From the NCBI RefSeq assembly GCF_000244955.1, contig NZ_CM001439.1:3390385-3454384 (forward strand): a stretch of 64,000 bases of DNA. Reading direction: 5' to 3'. Position 1 is the stretch's first letter. Every line of letters starts with the position of its first letter. A program made the translations under genes and the position numbers. Below the pieces are notes generated by a model. It did not search any database. It worked only from the letters and a program-made list of their open reading frames with translations, and was not told the origin of the DNA. The DNA comes from Saccharomonospora marina XMU15 (lineage in GTDB: Bacteria; Actinomycetota; Actinomycetes; Mycobacteriales; Pseudonocardiaceae). This document shows positions 18,950 through 29,215 of this stretch, one piece after another.

Positions 18950-19921
18950 ATGGCCACGGCGGTGCGGGTACGGCAGACCGGCGGTCCCGAGGTGCTCGAA
19001 GTCGGCGACGTCGAGATCGACGACCCCGGTCCGCGCGAGATCCTGGTCGACGTCGCCGCGGCGGGGGTCAACTTCATCGACACCTACCAGCGGTCCGGGA
19101 TTTACCCGATGGAGTTGCCCTACACGCCTGGGTTGGAGGGCGCGGGCACGGTGGCCGCCGTGGGGTCGGAGGTCGGCGAGTTCGCCGTGGGCGACCGGGT
19201 GGCATGGCAGGGCACGCCCGGTGGCTACGCGCAGCAGGCGCTGGTGCCCGCGGACATGGCCTTCGCCGTGCCCGACGGCGTGTCCGACGAGGTTGCCGCG
19301 GCACTGCTGTTGCAGGGCATGACGGCGCACTACCTGCTCAACTCCACCTACCCGGTCGGCGAAGGCGAAACCGTGCTGGTGCACGCCGCGGCCGGTGGTG
19401 TCGGGCTGCTGCTGGTGCAGTTGGCGAAGGCGAAGGGCGCCAAGGTCATCGGCACGGTGTCGACACCGGAGAAGGAGCGGCTCGCTCGCGAAGCGGGCGC
19501 CGACGAGGTGATCCGGTACGACGAGCGCGACTTCGTGGCAGCCACCCGGGAGTTCACCGACGGTGAGGGCGTGCCGGTGGTCTACGACGGTGTCGGCAAG
19601 TCCACCTACGAGGGCAGTCTTTCGTGCCTGCGGCCGAGGGGCCTGCTCGCGCTGTTCGGCGCATCGAGCGGCCCGGTGCCGCCGATCGACCCGCAACGGC
19701 TCAACGCGGGCGGCTCGCTGTACCTGACGCGGCCCAAGATCGCCGACTACACGCGCACGCGCGAGGAGTCCAGCAGGCGAGCCTCCGAACTGCTGGAGGC
19801 CGTACGGGCCGGGACGCTGACGGTGCGGATCGGGCAGCGGTACCCGCTGCGGCGGGCCCGCGAGGCCCACGAGGACCTGGAAGGCCGACGCACCACGGGC
19901 AAGGTGCTGTTGTCGCCGTGA
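18950..19921 (+). CDS. qor: Zinc-independent quinone oxidoreductase (NADPH:quinone reductase, MDR family)
   Basis: 323 residues, medium-chain reductase fold. N-terminal GroES-like domain with AAGVNFIDTYQRSGIYP and PYTPGLEGAGTVAAVG; Rossmann domain with VHAAAGGVGLLLVQLAKAKG. No zinc-ligand Cys set is present, as in the quinone reductase subfamily. It reduces quinones or enals with NADPH. Start ATG 18950 has AGAAGGAG at 5 bases; a GTG at 18944 overlaps that signal and is less likely. The gene corresponds in context to mycobacterial Rv1454c. Confidence 0.9.
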   Translation: MATAVRVRQTGGPEVLEVGDVEIDDPGPREILVDVAAAGVNFIDTYQRSGIYPMELPYTPGLEGAGTVAAVGSEVGEFAVGDRVAWQGTPGGYAQQALVPADMAFAVPDGVSDEVAAALLLQGMTAHYLLNSTYPVGEGETVLVHAAAGGVGLLLVQLAKAKGAKVIGTVSTPEKERLAREAGADEVIRYDERDFVAATREFTDGEGVPVVYDGVGKSTYEGSLSCLRPRGLLALFGASSGPVPPIDPQRLNAGGSLYLTRPKIADYTRTREESSRRASELLEAVRAGTLTVRIGQRYPLRRAREAHEDLEGRRTTGKVLLSP

Positions 19922-19970
19922 TCGGGCGGGTCGTGGGTCGCCCGCGTCGTGGCCCACGACCCCGCCCGAT
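19921..19970. terminator. Bidirectional intrinsic-type terminator between qor and the FKBP gene
   Basis: A 17-base arm at 19921-19937 (ATCGGGCGGG then TCGTGGG) pairs with 19953-19970 (CCCACGACCCCGCCCGAT) with a single bulged base and a short loop. It lies exactly between two convergent stop codons. There is no long U-tract, as is usual in actinobacteria. Confidence 0.8.
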
Positions 19971-19988
19971 CGGCTGCTGCGGTTTTCG

Positions 19989-20558
19989 CTACTGGTTTCG
20001 CACGCTGACGGCGTCGACGACGACGGCGAACGGCTCGTCGGCGAGCGGCTGGCCCGCGGCTTCACCGAACCCCATCCGGGCGGGCACCAGCACCAGCCTG
20101 CGCCCGCCTTCACGGATGCCGCTCAGTGCCTCGTCCCAGCCCTCGAACTCGTGCGGCTGGCCGAGCGTGAGAGTCAGCGACGCCTGCTGGTCGAAGGTGT
20201 TCTCCTGGACCTGCCCGTCGGACCACGACACCAGCTGGTAGTCGGCCTCCACCGTGCTGCCCTGCTCGGCTGCGGGTCCCTGGCCTCGCTCCAGCTCCCT
20301 GGTCAGCAGCCGGGTGGGTGGCTCGCAGTCCTGCGGGATCTCCACGTTCGGTCCGATCGTGTCCGGCTGCTGCCGGACCGTGACGTCCTCGGCCGTGCAC
20401 TCCCTGCCCTGCGGGGTGGTCTGGGTGGGAGCGGCCGCCGACGTGGGCGTGGGCTCCGCACCCGGCGGCAGGTCGGAGGGCTGCTCGTTCGGCGGCGAGC
20501 ACGCCGCCAGCCCGACGGCGAAGGCCGCCACCGCGATGATCTTGCCAGCATTGCGCAT
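19989..20558 (-). CDS. FKBP-type peptidyl-prolyl isomerase lipoprotein
   Basis: 189 residues. Signal peptide with lipobox (AVGLAAC, Cys20), a Pro/Thr linker, then an FKBP domain from about residue 90: GSTVEADYQLVSWSDGQVQENTF, EFEGWDEALSGIREGGRRLVLVPARMGFG and a C-terminal PFAVVVDAVSV. It would catalyse prolyl cis-trans isomerisation on the outside of the membrane, assisting exported proteins. It lies 21 bases after the HelD gene on the same strand and probably shares its transcript. Confidence 0.88.
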   Translation of the reverse strand: MRNAGKIIAVAAFAVGLAACSPPNEQPSDLPPGAEPTPTSAAAPTQTTPQGRECTAEDVTVRQQPDTIGPNVEIPQDCEPPTRLLTRELERGQGPAAEQGSTVEADYQLVSWSDGQVQENTFDQQASLTLTLGQPHEFEGWDEALSGIREGGRRLVLVPARMGFGEAAGQPLADEPFAVVVDAVSVRNQ

Positions 20559-20579
20559 GTGGACACCCTAGCTGGGCGC

Positions 20580-23024
20580 CTACCGGCCGCTTTGCGCACC
20601 TGAGAGCACGGCCGGAACCCGGTCGGTGTGGACGATCCCGAGCCGCTTCGTGGCCCGTGTCAACGCCACGTAGAGGTCGTTGAGCCCCTTCGGTGAGGCG
20701 CGCACGATGTCGTCGGGCGCCACCAGCACGACACCGTCGAACTCCAGACCCTTGGCCCGTTCCACGGTGAGCACCGACACCCTCGGTTGTGGCCGCGCGG
20801 AGCCTGCGTCCTCATCCACCCTGTCCAGACCGCTGTCCGCACCGTCCACCGTGCCCGCCTCGGCCGCGGTCTCGGCCAGCTCGGCGGAAAGCGGCGCCTC
20901 CAGCGATCCCGGGCACAACACTGCAAGGGTGCCCCCGTCCAACTCGGCCAGCTCCGCCTCGACCACGGCCCGCAACCGGGCCGCCACCTCACCGGCGGGC
21001 ACCTGCCGCTGCCACGGCGAAACCCCGGTGGCGCGCACCGACACCGGCGCCGACAGCGCGGAGTCGATCTCGGCGAGCACCCGACCTGCCAGCTCCATGA
21101 TCTCGGCGGGGGTGCGGTAGTTCACGGTCAGCTCCCGCAGCCGCCACCGATCACCGACGTAGGGCCGGAGCACCCGGCTCCACGTCGAGGTGCCCGAAGC
21201 CGAGCCGGTCTGTGCGACGTCGCCGACGATGGTCATCGACCGGCTCGGGCAGCGGCGCATCAGCAACCGCCAGTCCATCGAGGAAAGCTCCTGCGCCTCG
21301 TCCACGATCACGTGCCCGAACGTCCAGGAGCGATCCCTGGCCGCCCGCTGCGCCGCGGTGAGGTCGTTGCTGGCCTCCTGCCGCTCCGCGAGCAGTTCGG
21401 CGTCGAGCACGTCGCGGACCCGCAGGATCTCCTCGTCGAGGATCTCCTCGTCCTGCTCCAGCACGTGCAACACGCCCTGCGCGTAGGCGCGCTGCTCGCG
21501 GCGCCTGCGTTCCCTGCGCTCGCGGGCCTCGGTGTCGTCCTCGCCGAGCAGTTCGGCCAACTCGTCAAGCAGTGGCACATCGGCGGGCGTCCACAGCGAG
21601 CCCGGCCTGCGCAGCAACGCCTGCCGGTCGGCGTCGCCCAGCAACCCCTCGCCCGCGCTACGCAGCCGGGCCGGATCGGTGAGCAGGTCGCTCAACAGTT
21701 CCTGCGGCGTGAGTTTCGGCCACAGCGTGTTGATCGCGGCGAGCACCCGCTCGTCGCCTGCCAGTTCCTCGCGGATCGCGGCGTGGTCGCGCGCGTCCAG
21801 CAGGTCGGCGTCGTCGGACTCGCCCTCGGCCAGCGGTACCTGTGGCACGTCGTCCAGGACGCTGGCCTCCAGCTTGCTCGCGGACTGCTCGGCCAGCGCG
21901 TCGAGCAGGTCGTCGACGAACACTCGACGGGCGAGGTTGTGCGGGCGAAGCGTGCCGCGCGCCTTGGCACGGGCCCGTTCGCACGTGGCCCTGTCCAGGG
22001 TGAGGACCTCACCGTCGACCTCGATCGCCAGCGCATCGGTGGGCACGACCTGCCGGTCCGCCACGGCGGCCGCCAACACGTCGACCATCACCGCGCGGCC
22101 CTTCACCTCGGCGGCGGCCGGAGAGTCGAGTCCGGTGGCCGCCAGACCGGGGAACAGCTCGCCGATGGTGGCCAGCAACACGCCGGTCTCGCCGAGCGAG
22201 GGCAGCACCTGACCGATGTAGCGCAGGAACGTGCTGTTGGGCCCCACCACGAGCACCCCGCGCGTCGTCAACTGCCTGCGGTAGGTGTAGAGCAGGTAGG
22301 CGGCGCGGTGCAGCGCGACAGCGGTCTTGCCGGTGCCGGGCCCGCCCTGCACCACCAGCACGCCACCGGGATCGGCGCGGATGATGCGGTCCTGCTCGGC
22401 CTGGATCGTCGCGACGATGTCGGACATCTCGCCGGTACGTCTGCGCTCCAACGCGGCAAGCAGCGCCGCCTCCCCCGCCAGCCCGAGGTGATCACTTCGC
22501 TGCGCGGCGTCGAGTCGCAGCACCTCGTCGTCAAGGCCGACGACCTTCCTGGTCAACGTGCGGATGTGCCTTCGGCGGTACACCCCTTCCGGCGACGCGG
22601 CAGTGGCCAGGTAGAACGGTCGAGCCGCGGGCGCACGCCAGTCCAGCAGCAGCGGACGGTAGTCGTCGTCGGCGTCGAACAGGCCCAGCCGCCCGATGTA
22701 GAGCGGCGAGTCGCCGTCGTGCCCGGGTGAGAAGTCGAGCCTGCCGAAGCACAGCCCCTGCTCCACGGCGCCGAGTTGGGCGATCCGGTCGCTGTGCGTC
22801 CTGGTCGCGGCCTCGCGCTCGGCCTGGGCCTGCGGCGGGCCGCCGCTGGAACGCAGCGCCTCGTCCAGCCTGCGCGCAGCCAGTTCACGCTCGGCGTCCA
22901 GCCGCTGGTACAGCGCGGACACGTACGACTGCTCCGCGGCGATGTCGGCCGCCTTGCGCGAGCGTTCGGTGGTGACGGTGTCGGCGTGGCCGTCGGGCTC
23001 CCGATGAGACGGGGACACGGACAA
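20580..23024 (-). CDS. HelD/HelR-family RNA polymerase recycling ATPase
   Basis: 814 residues, superfamily 1 helicase-like. The N-terminal coiled-coil region (QSYVSALYQRLDAERELAAR) is followed by Walker A VVQGGPGTGKTAVALHR (227-234), Walker B VIVDEAQELSSMDW, motif NYRTPAEIMEL and a C-terminal NDLYVALTRATKRLG. HelD-type proteins pull stalled RNA polymerase off nucleic acid; the actinobacterial HelR branch also gives rifamycin tolerance. The start is TTG 23024 or GTG 23018. Three 10-base repeats lie just upstream. I did not find a clear rifamycin-associated element. Confidence 0.85.
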   Translation of the reverse strand: MSVSPSHREPDGHADTVTTERSRKAADIAAEQSYVSALYQRLDAERELAARRLDEALRSSGGPPQAQAEREAATRTHSDRIAQLGAVEQGLCFGRLDFSPGHDGDSPLYIGRLGLFDADDDYRPLLLDWRAPAARPFYLATAASPEGVYRRRHIRTLTRKVVGLDDEVLRLDAAQRSDHLGLAGEAALLAALERRRTGEMSDIVATIQAEQDRIIRADPGGVLVVQGGPGTGKTAVALHRAAYLLYTYRRQLTTRGVLVVGPNSTFLRYIGQVLPSLGETGVLLATIGELFPGLAATGLDSPAAAEVKGRAVMVDVLAAAVADRQVVPTDALAIEVDGEVLTLDRATCERARAKARGTLRPHNLARRVFVDDLLDALAEQSASKLEASVLDDVPQVPLAEGESDDADLLDARDHAAIREELAGDERVLAAINTLWPKLTPQELLSDLLTDPARLRSAGEGLLGDADRQALLRRPGSLWTPADVPLLDELAELLGEDDTEARERRERRRREQRAYAQGVLHVLEQDEEILDEEILRVRDVLDAELLAERQEASNDLTAAQRAARDRSWTFGHVIVDEAQELSSMDWRLLMRRCPSRSMTIVGDVAQTGSASGTSTWSRVLRPYVGDRWRLRELTVNYRTPAEIMELAGRVLAEIDSALSAPVSVRATGVSPWQRQVPAGEVAARLRAVVEAELAELDGGTLAVLCPGSLEAPLSAELAETAAEAGTVDGADSGLDRVDEDAGSARPQPRVSVLTVERAKGLEFDGVVLVAPDDIVRASPKGLNDLYVALTRATKRLGIVHTDRVPAVLSGAQSGR

Positions 23025-23042
23025 GGGGCAACCCCACTTTCG

Positions 23043-23072
23043 GAGTCGTTTCGAGTCGTTTCGAGTCGTTCG
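23043..23072. repeat. Three 10-bp direct repeats upstream of the HelD/HelR gene
   Basis: GAGTCGTTTC occurs at 23043-23052 and 23053-23062, and GAGTCGTTCG at 23063-23072. The spacing of exactly one helical turn per copy, 20-50 bases upstream of the gene's start, is the arrangement expected for co-operative binding of a regulator on one face of DNA. No other copy was noticed in the window. Confidence 0.6.
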
Positions 23073-23177
23073 GTGTCGGATGCATTCGCCTGACCGACGA
23101 ACAACGATCGCCCCGCCCCGGGAATTCCCCTCCGGTGCCCTACCGGTGCCCTACGGGTGCCTCGGTGTCGGAAGGTG

Positions 23178-24209
23178 TCAGAAGGGCAGACCGAGCACGG
23201 GCAGCCCGATCGCGGCGTCGGCTGCCAGCGCGACGAACACGATCATCAGGTAGGTGTTGGAGCGGTGGAACAGTGCCATCGGCTTGGTCGGCTCGCCCTT
23301 GCCCGCCGCGGCGTACAGCCGGTGGGCGTAGAACAAGAACCACGCCCCCGCCAGCGCGGCGAAAGCCGCGTAGAGCCAGCTGGTGGCCGGTGCGAGCAGC
23401 AGTGTCCAGCCCACCATCACCCAGGAGTACACGACGATCTGCTTCGCCACGTGCTTGGGCGTTGCCACGACGGGCAACATCGGCACACCGGCGCGCTGGT
23501 AGTCCTCGCGGTACTTCATCGCCAGTGCCCAGGTGTGCGGCGGGGTCCAGAAGAAGATCACACCGAACATCACGAACGCGGGCCATTCCACGGTGCCCTG
23601 CACGGCCGCCCAGCCGATGATGACGGGCATGCAGCCCGCGGCGCCGCCCCAGACCACGTTCTGCGGTGTGCGGCGCTTCAGCAGCAGCGTGTAGACGAAG
23701 ATGTAGAAGCCGATCGTGGCGACGGCCAGCACGGCGGCGAGCAGGTTGACGGCCAGGTACAGCACCGCGAACGACGCCACACCGAGGGAGAGTCCGAAGA
23801 TCAGGGCGTTTCGCGGCGGCACGGAGTCGCGCACCAGCGGCCGCCGCCGCGTACGGTGCATCACCTTGTCGATGTCGGCATCGATCACGCAGTTCAGCGC
23901 GTTCGCACTGCCCGCGGCCATGGTTCCGCCGACAAGGGTGGCCAGTACCAGCCACGGCGACGGGATCTCCCTGCCCGCGAGGAACATCGCGGGGATCGTG
24001 GTGACCAACAGCAGCTCGATCACTCGTGGCTTGGCGAGCGCGGCGTAGGCGCCGACCACCGCCCGGAGGCCGTGCCGGTGCTGCCGGTCCTGCCCGTCCC
24101 GTCCGCCCTGCTTGCCCGACCCGCCTGCCTCGGCCGTTCCAGCAGCGGGTTGCACGGCGCCGACCCGGTCGCCGACCTGGTCCCCGCGCCCGTGCGCCAC
24201 CAACGACAT
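23178..24209 (-). CDS. ctaB: Protoheme IX farnesyltransferase (heme O synthase)
   Basis: 343 residues, UbiA prenyltransferase family with eight or nine hydrophobic segments. The prenyl-diphosphate/metal motifs are [19 protein letters not shown] and the second-loop [19 protein letters not shown]. It converts heme B to heme O for cytochrome oxidase, upstream of CtaA in the pathway. The first 50 residues are a polar Gly/Gln/Arg-rich extension encoded by short repeats. Start ATG 24209 has GGGAG upstream; longer frames to 24530 are unsupported. A TACGAT box at 24273-24268 (minus) is a possible -10. Confidence 0.93.
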   Translation of the reverse strand: MSLVAHGRGDQVGDRVGAVQPAAGTAEAGGSGKQGGRDGQDRQHRHGLRAVVGAYAALAKPRVIELLLVTTIPAMFLAGREIPSPWLVLATLVGGTMAAGSANALNCVIDADIDKVMHRTRRRPLVRDSVPPRNALIFGLSLGVASFAVLYLAVNLLAAVLAVATIGFYIFVYTLLLKRRTPQNVVWGGAAGCMPVIIGWAAVQGTVEWPAFVMFGVIFFWTPPHTWALAMKYREDYQRAGVPMLPVVATPKHVAKQIVVYSWVMVGWTLLLAPATSWLYAAFAALAGAWFLFYAHRLYAAAGKGEPTKPMALFHRSNTYLMIVFVALAADAAIGLPVLGLPF

Positions 24210-24405
24210 CTCGCTCCCTGCGTCAGAACTGCCGGTGCCCCGCCACGTGAACGCGGCACCTTGACAGATCGTAGTAGAGGTTCCCCGTGAACGTGCGCCG
24301 GCATCCTGCGGGGTCGGCCCGCCGCGACCGCACCCGACTTCGCGTCGCGCTCCCCCTCGGGGCGCCGCCCCACGGCAGGGCCGTCGACCTGCCCCGACGT
24401 GCGGT

Positions 24406-25224
24406 TCAGTACTCGATGCGGGCCAGGATCTCGCGTGCCCGCCGCCCTTCGGCGGCGACTTCCCACAGCCGCTCGACGGCGGCGCGGTAGGTGTCGACCT
24501 CGCGTGGATCGGTGATGCGACGTTCGCCACTGAGGTCCTCGACGAGCACCACCTCGTCGAGGATCCAGAACCCGTGCAGCGGCACGACCGGCAGCCGGGC
24601 GCGGGCGGGCAGGATACCCAGCCGCAGGTTCGGAACGCCGATCGTGGCCAGCAGCCGGTGCAACTGCGCCGCCATCACTCCCGGTGGCGCCACCGGGTGC
24701 CACAACGCGGACTCGGCGAGCAGGAACTCCAGCGTTCGGCCCGGCTCGTAGAGCACGTGCTGGCGGCGCATCCGGACCCGGACGGCCTCGGTGAGATCGT
24801 CGGTGCCGCCGTGCAGTTCGCGTGCGGTGCTCAACACGGCGTGCGCGTAGTCGGCGGTCTGCAGCAGCCCGGGAACGACGCTGAGCTCGACCGCCCTGAT
24901 GGTCGTGGCCGACGTCTCGATGGCCAGCGCCTCGTCCTGCCGCGCGCGGTAGCCCGCTCGCACCCGCTGCCTCCACACCACCCGCTCGTCCTCGATCGCG
25001 GCGCGCTCGTTGCGCAGCCGTGCCGCCGTCGTGGCGGGAACGTCGAGCAGCCGCAGCAGCAGGTCGAGTTCCTCGGCAGTGGGCAGTTGCCTGCCGTTCT
25101 CGATCTTCGACTGCTTGTGCGCAGGCCAGCCGGCGCCCGCGGCGACAGCCTTCGCGCTCAGCCCACCTCGGAGCTGGCGAAGGCTGTCGCCGAATGCGGA
25201 CTTCCTGTGCTCGAAGCTGGTCAC
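24406..25224 (-). CDS. XRE-family helix-turn-helix regulator with DUF5753 domain
   Basis: 272 residues. The N-terminal XRE HTH spans about 10-60 ([40 protein letters not shown]). The rest is the DUF5753 domain typical of actinobacterial regulators ([45 protein letters not shown]). GTG start with GAGGAG upstream, 7 bases after the DUF6879 gene. Such regulators usually travel with a small partner protein (DUF397 type) and control development or antibiotic genes. Here the partners are DUF6879 and a 74-residue protein. Confidence 0.9.
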   Translation of the reverse strand: MTSFEHRKSAFGDSLRQLRGGLSAKAVAAGAGWPAHKQSKIENGRQLPTAEELDLLLRLLDVPATTAARLRNERAAIEDERVVWRQRVRAGYRARQDEALAIETSATTIRAVELSVVPGLLQTADYAHAVLSTARELHGGTDDLTEAVRVRMRRQHVLYEPGRTLEFLLAESALWHPVAPPGVMAAQLHRLLATIGVPNLRLGILPARARLPVVPLHGFWILDEVVLVEDLSGERRITDPREVDTYRAAVERLWEVAAEGRRAREILARIEY

Positions 25225-25231
25225 GGGCTCC

Positions 25232-25762
25232 TCAGCTGCGCGCTAGCGCCGGATGGTCGTAAAACGGCCGGGCATGCCGCCACGCCCGGTCGCGGATGAG
25301 CCGGTAGGGCGCGGTCGCCTCCGGCTCGGACTCGATGGTCGCACCTTCGAAGCCGCGCGTGCCGAAATGCATGAGCGCGACCGTGTCGTCGTCGAATATC
25401 CAGAAGTCCCGGTCACCGAGTCGCAACCGCTCGGCGCTCTCGGCGTCGATGACCCGGATGTCCTCGCCCGCCGCCGCGTTCAGCTGCGCCACGCTCATCT
25501 CGAAGCGCAGGTAGTCGGTCAGCGGCAGGGTGAGTACGCGCACCCTGGCGACGCTCTTGCCATGCGCCACCGCCCGCCGGATGCTGTCCAGCCAGGGCCG
25601 CATGTACTCCAGGTCGTAGGGCTCTCCCGCGAGGAACCTGCGCAGCGGCTCGGTCTCGTACGGCTCGCGATACTCGCCCTGGCACTCGTAGCGCCACGCG
25701 CAGCGCCGGTATCGGGTGAACAGCTCGGCCCATGCCTTGCCGGTGACCAGCGGCGGCGGCAT
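25232..25762 (-). CDS. DUF6879-family protein
   Basis: 176 residues, soluble, no signal peptide. Recognisable features are CAWRYECQGEYREPYETEPL, a RYRRCAWR opening, and FWIFDDDTVALMHFGTRG near the end, characteristic of the DUF6879 proteins coded beside actinobacterial XRE regulators. Biochemical role unknown. Its ATG shares one base with the stop of the upstream 74-residue gene (TGATG), so it is coupled in the three-gene operon. The longer open frame to 26125 is not supported. Confidence 0.78.
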   Translation of the reverse strand: MPPPLVTGKAWAELFTRYRRCAWRYECQGEYREPYETEPLRRFLAGEPYDLEYMRPWLDSIRRAVAHGKSVARVRVLTLPLTDYLRFEMSVAQLNAAAGEDIRVIDAESAERLRLGDRDFWIFDDDTVALMHFGTRGFEGATIESEPEATAPYRLIRDRAWRHARPFYDHPALARS

Positions 25763-25986
25763 CAGTCGGCCGCCAACTGGGGCGCCGGGACGAATCGCAT
25801 CAGCTCGACCGGGACCTCCACCACGGTCTCGTGCGCCGGGATGCCGTTGCCGTGCCTGCGCAACTCGGCGAGCGCCTCCGCGTCGGTCACGATGTCCCCC
25901 TGGATCAGAATGGTGCCCCGGTCGGTGGCATACACGGTCGGGCACTGACCGACGGTCGAGGTTGAGCCGAGGTAGGTCACCTTCAT
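25762..25986 (-). CDS. Small protein of an XRE/DUF6879 operon
   Basis: 74 residues from ATG 25986: KVTYLGSTSTVGQCPTVYAT, then DRGTILIQGDIVTDAEALAEL and ETVVEVPVELMRFVP. A GGAGGAACG Shine-Dalgarno precedes the ATG. It is the first gene of the XRE operon. Similar small proteins sit beside DUF6879 genes in actinobacteria and may act as the partner or anti-regulator, by analogy with DUF397 proteins such as those of the WhiJ class; this is inference. Confidence 0.72.
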   Translation of the reverse strand: MKVTYLGSTSTVGQCPTVYATDRGTILIQGDIVTDAEALAELRRHGNGIPAHETVVEVPVELMRFVPAPQLAAD

Positions 25987-26092
25987 CGTTCCTCCGAGTC
26001 TGAGGGGTATGGGCGAGCAACCTCGATCCAAGATCAAAGCCGGTCCGACCGCATTTTCGCCGCGATCGCTCATTAGTGTGCAACCAACCAGT

Positions 26093-26127
26093 AGTTGCGC
26101 GCATCCATGCTAAATTTGCGCGCAACT
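26093..26127. promoter_or_regulatory. Paired palindromic operator in a divergent promoter region
   Basis: AGTTGCGCGCA (26093-26103) and TGCGCGCAACT (26117-26127) are an exact 11-base inverted repeat with a 13-base spacer. The right arm alone contains the 10-base palindrome TTGCGCGCAA, and a further half-site TGCAAC lies 12-17 bases to the left. It is AT-rich between the arms (GCTAAATT). It sits between the XRE operon (minus) and the gene at 26209 (plus), so the XRE protein is the likely binder. Confidence 0.6.
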
Positions 26128-26208
26128 TTGGCGGGCGCGGACAGCCGGCCGGGCCGACGCACGAGGAGGGCGCCGGCCCGGTCGGTGACGGGCGAACAGG
26201 GAGGTCGC

Positions 26209-26904
26209 ATGATCCGTCGCGATCGGGAACTGCTGACCCGTGCCGCCGAGGTGAATCGCGGGCTCGGCGCGGTCGTCGCCGATCTCATGACGCAACAGGA
26301 CGACGGGCAACTGCCCGCCGAGCAGCTGCGTGCCCTCGGCCGCGCGGTGTGCTGGCTCGGCTCCGACTTCCTCGCGCGCGCGGCGGAACTGGACGGCCGC
26401 GTCGTCGAGGCGGTACCGCGTTACCTCGCCGACCCGCGTGCCGGACACACCACGCTGTCCCGGGCCCAGTGGGAGGCGCTGGCCGAGCTGTTCGGCCGGG
26501 TGTGCGAGCTAGGCGGCGAAGCGACCCGCGACATCGCCGCCGAGGGTCGCGGCATCCTGGAGTGCTCCCGCCCCGCCGGATGGCCTCCGGCGACCGTGCC
26601 CGGCCGTCACCATGTCCGCACCGCTGCCGACGCCACTCCCGAAACCCTTGCCGACACCGCCGCCGGGCCTGTTGCCGAGCCTGTCGCCGAGCAGACCGCG
26701 ATCGAGCAGCTCGACGCCGGTGAGGCCCCGAGCGCCGCGGCCGAGCGCGAGTTGCGGTCGAGGGCACACCGGGGCATCGAGCTGCTCGCCAGACTGGCCG
26801 ACTCCCCCTGCCACGACGAGCGCGCCGTGCGCGACACCGGGAGGGCGGTGCGGGCGCTGGCGGAGTGGCTGCTGACCTATCCGGGCATGCCGGACGATCG
26901 CTGA
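26209..26904 (+). CDS. Unrecognised soluble protein divergent from the XRE operon
   Basis: 231 residues, not recognised. Mostly alpha-helical and acidic, with LLTRAAEVNRGLGAVVADLM, DFLARAAELDGRVVEAVPRY and a variable Ala/Glu/Pro linker (GPVAEPVAEQTAIEQ). No signal peptide, membrane segment or known motif. Start ATG has AGGGAGG at 5 bases. The shared operator region suggests co-regulation with, or by, the neighbouring XRE module. A GC-rich palindrome at 26971-26991 downstream may end its transcript. Confidence 0.68.
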   Translation: MIRRDRELLTRAAEVNRGLGAVVADLMTQQDDGQLPAEQLRALGRAVCWLGSDFLARAAELDGRVVEAVPRYLADPRAGHTTLSRAQWEALAELFGRVCELGGEATRDIAAEGRGILECSRPAGWPPATVPGRHHVRTAADATPETLADTAAGPVAEPVAEQTAIEQLDAGEAPSAAAERELRSRAHRGIELLARLADSPCHDERAVRDTGRAVRALAEWLLTYPGMPDDR

Positions 26905-26906
26905 CC

Positions 26907-27038
26907 CCGGCTACCCGGTCGTCTACTCTGGCGGCGACCCGTCATGTTGAGCCACCCCGTCCGTGATGGGAAGGGGCGCCGGCGCCCCCTTCGGGATCGA
27001 TTAAGATCGGGTGGCGAGCACGACATGCGGGTAGCCGG
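26907..27038 (+). promoter_or_regulatory. Structured leader region before tkt
   Basis: CCGGCTACCCG (26907-26917) is the exact reverse complement of CGGGTAGCCGG (27028-27038). Between them lies a nearly perfect GC palindrome (26971-26991, AAGGGGCGCC then GGCGCCCCCTT). TACTCT at about 26924-26929 could be a -10 box, in which case only the inner palindrome and the right arm would be transcribed. The inner palindrome may be the terminator of the upstream gene. No match to a known riboswitch is claimed. Confidence 0.4.
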
Positions 27039-27076
27039 GTACAGCGATCACTCGTAAGAGTCAGGAGCCGAGGTCA

Positions 27077-29173
<2,097 letters not shown>

Positions 29174-29215
29174 CAGCCGCCGACGACTACACCGACACAT
29201 AAGGGGATGAAAGCG

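Noticed and set aside
23025-23177. Rifamycin-associated element upstream of the HelD/HelR gene
   Set aside because: A GGGGCAACCCC palindrome is present at the start codon but does not fit the longer element as I know it; only the 10-bp repeats stand out.
24261-24266. Perfect TTGACA hexamer on the plus strand
   Set aside because: No -10 hexamer at 16-18 bases and no plus-strand gene follows; it lies in the leader of ctaB on the other strand.
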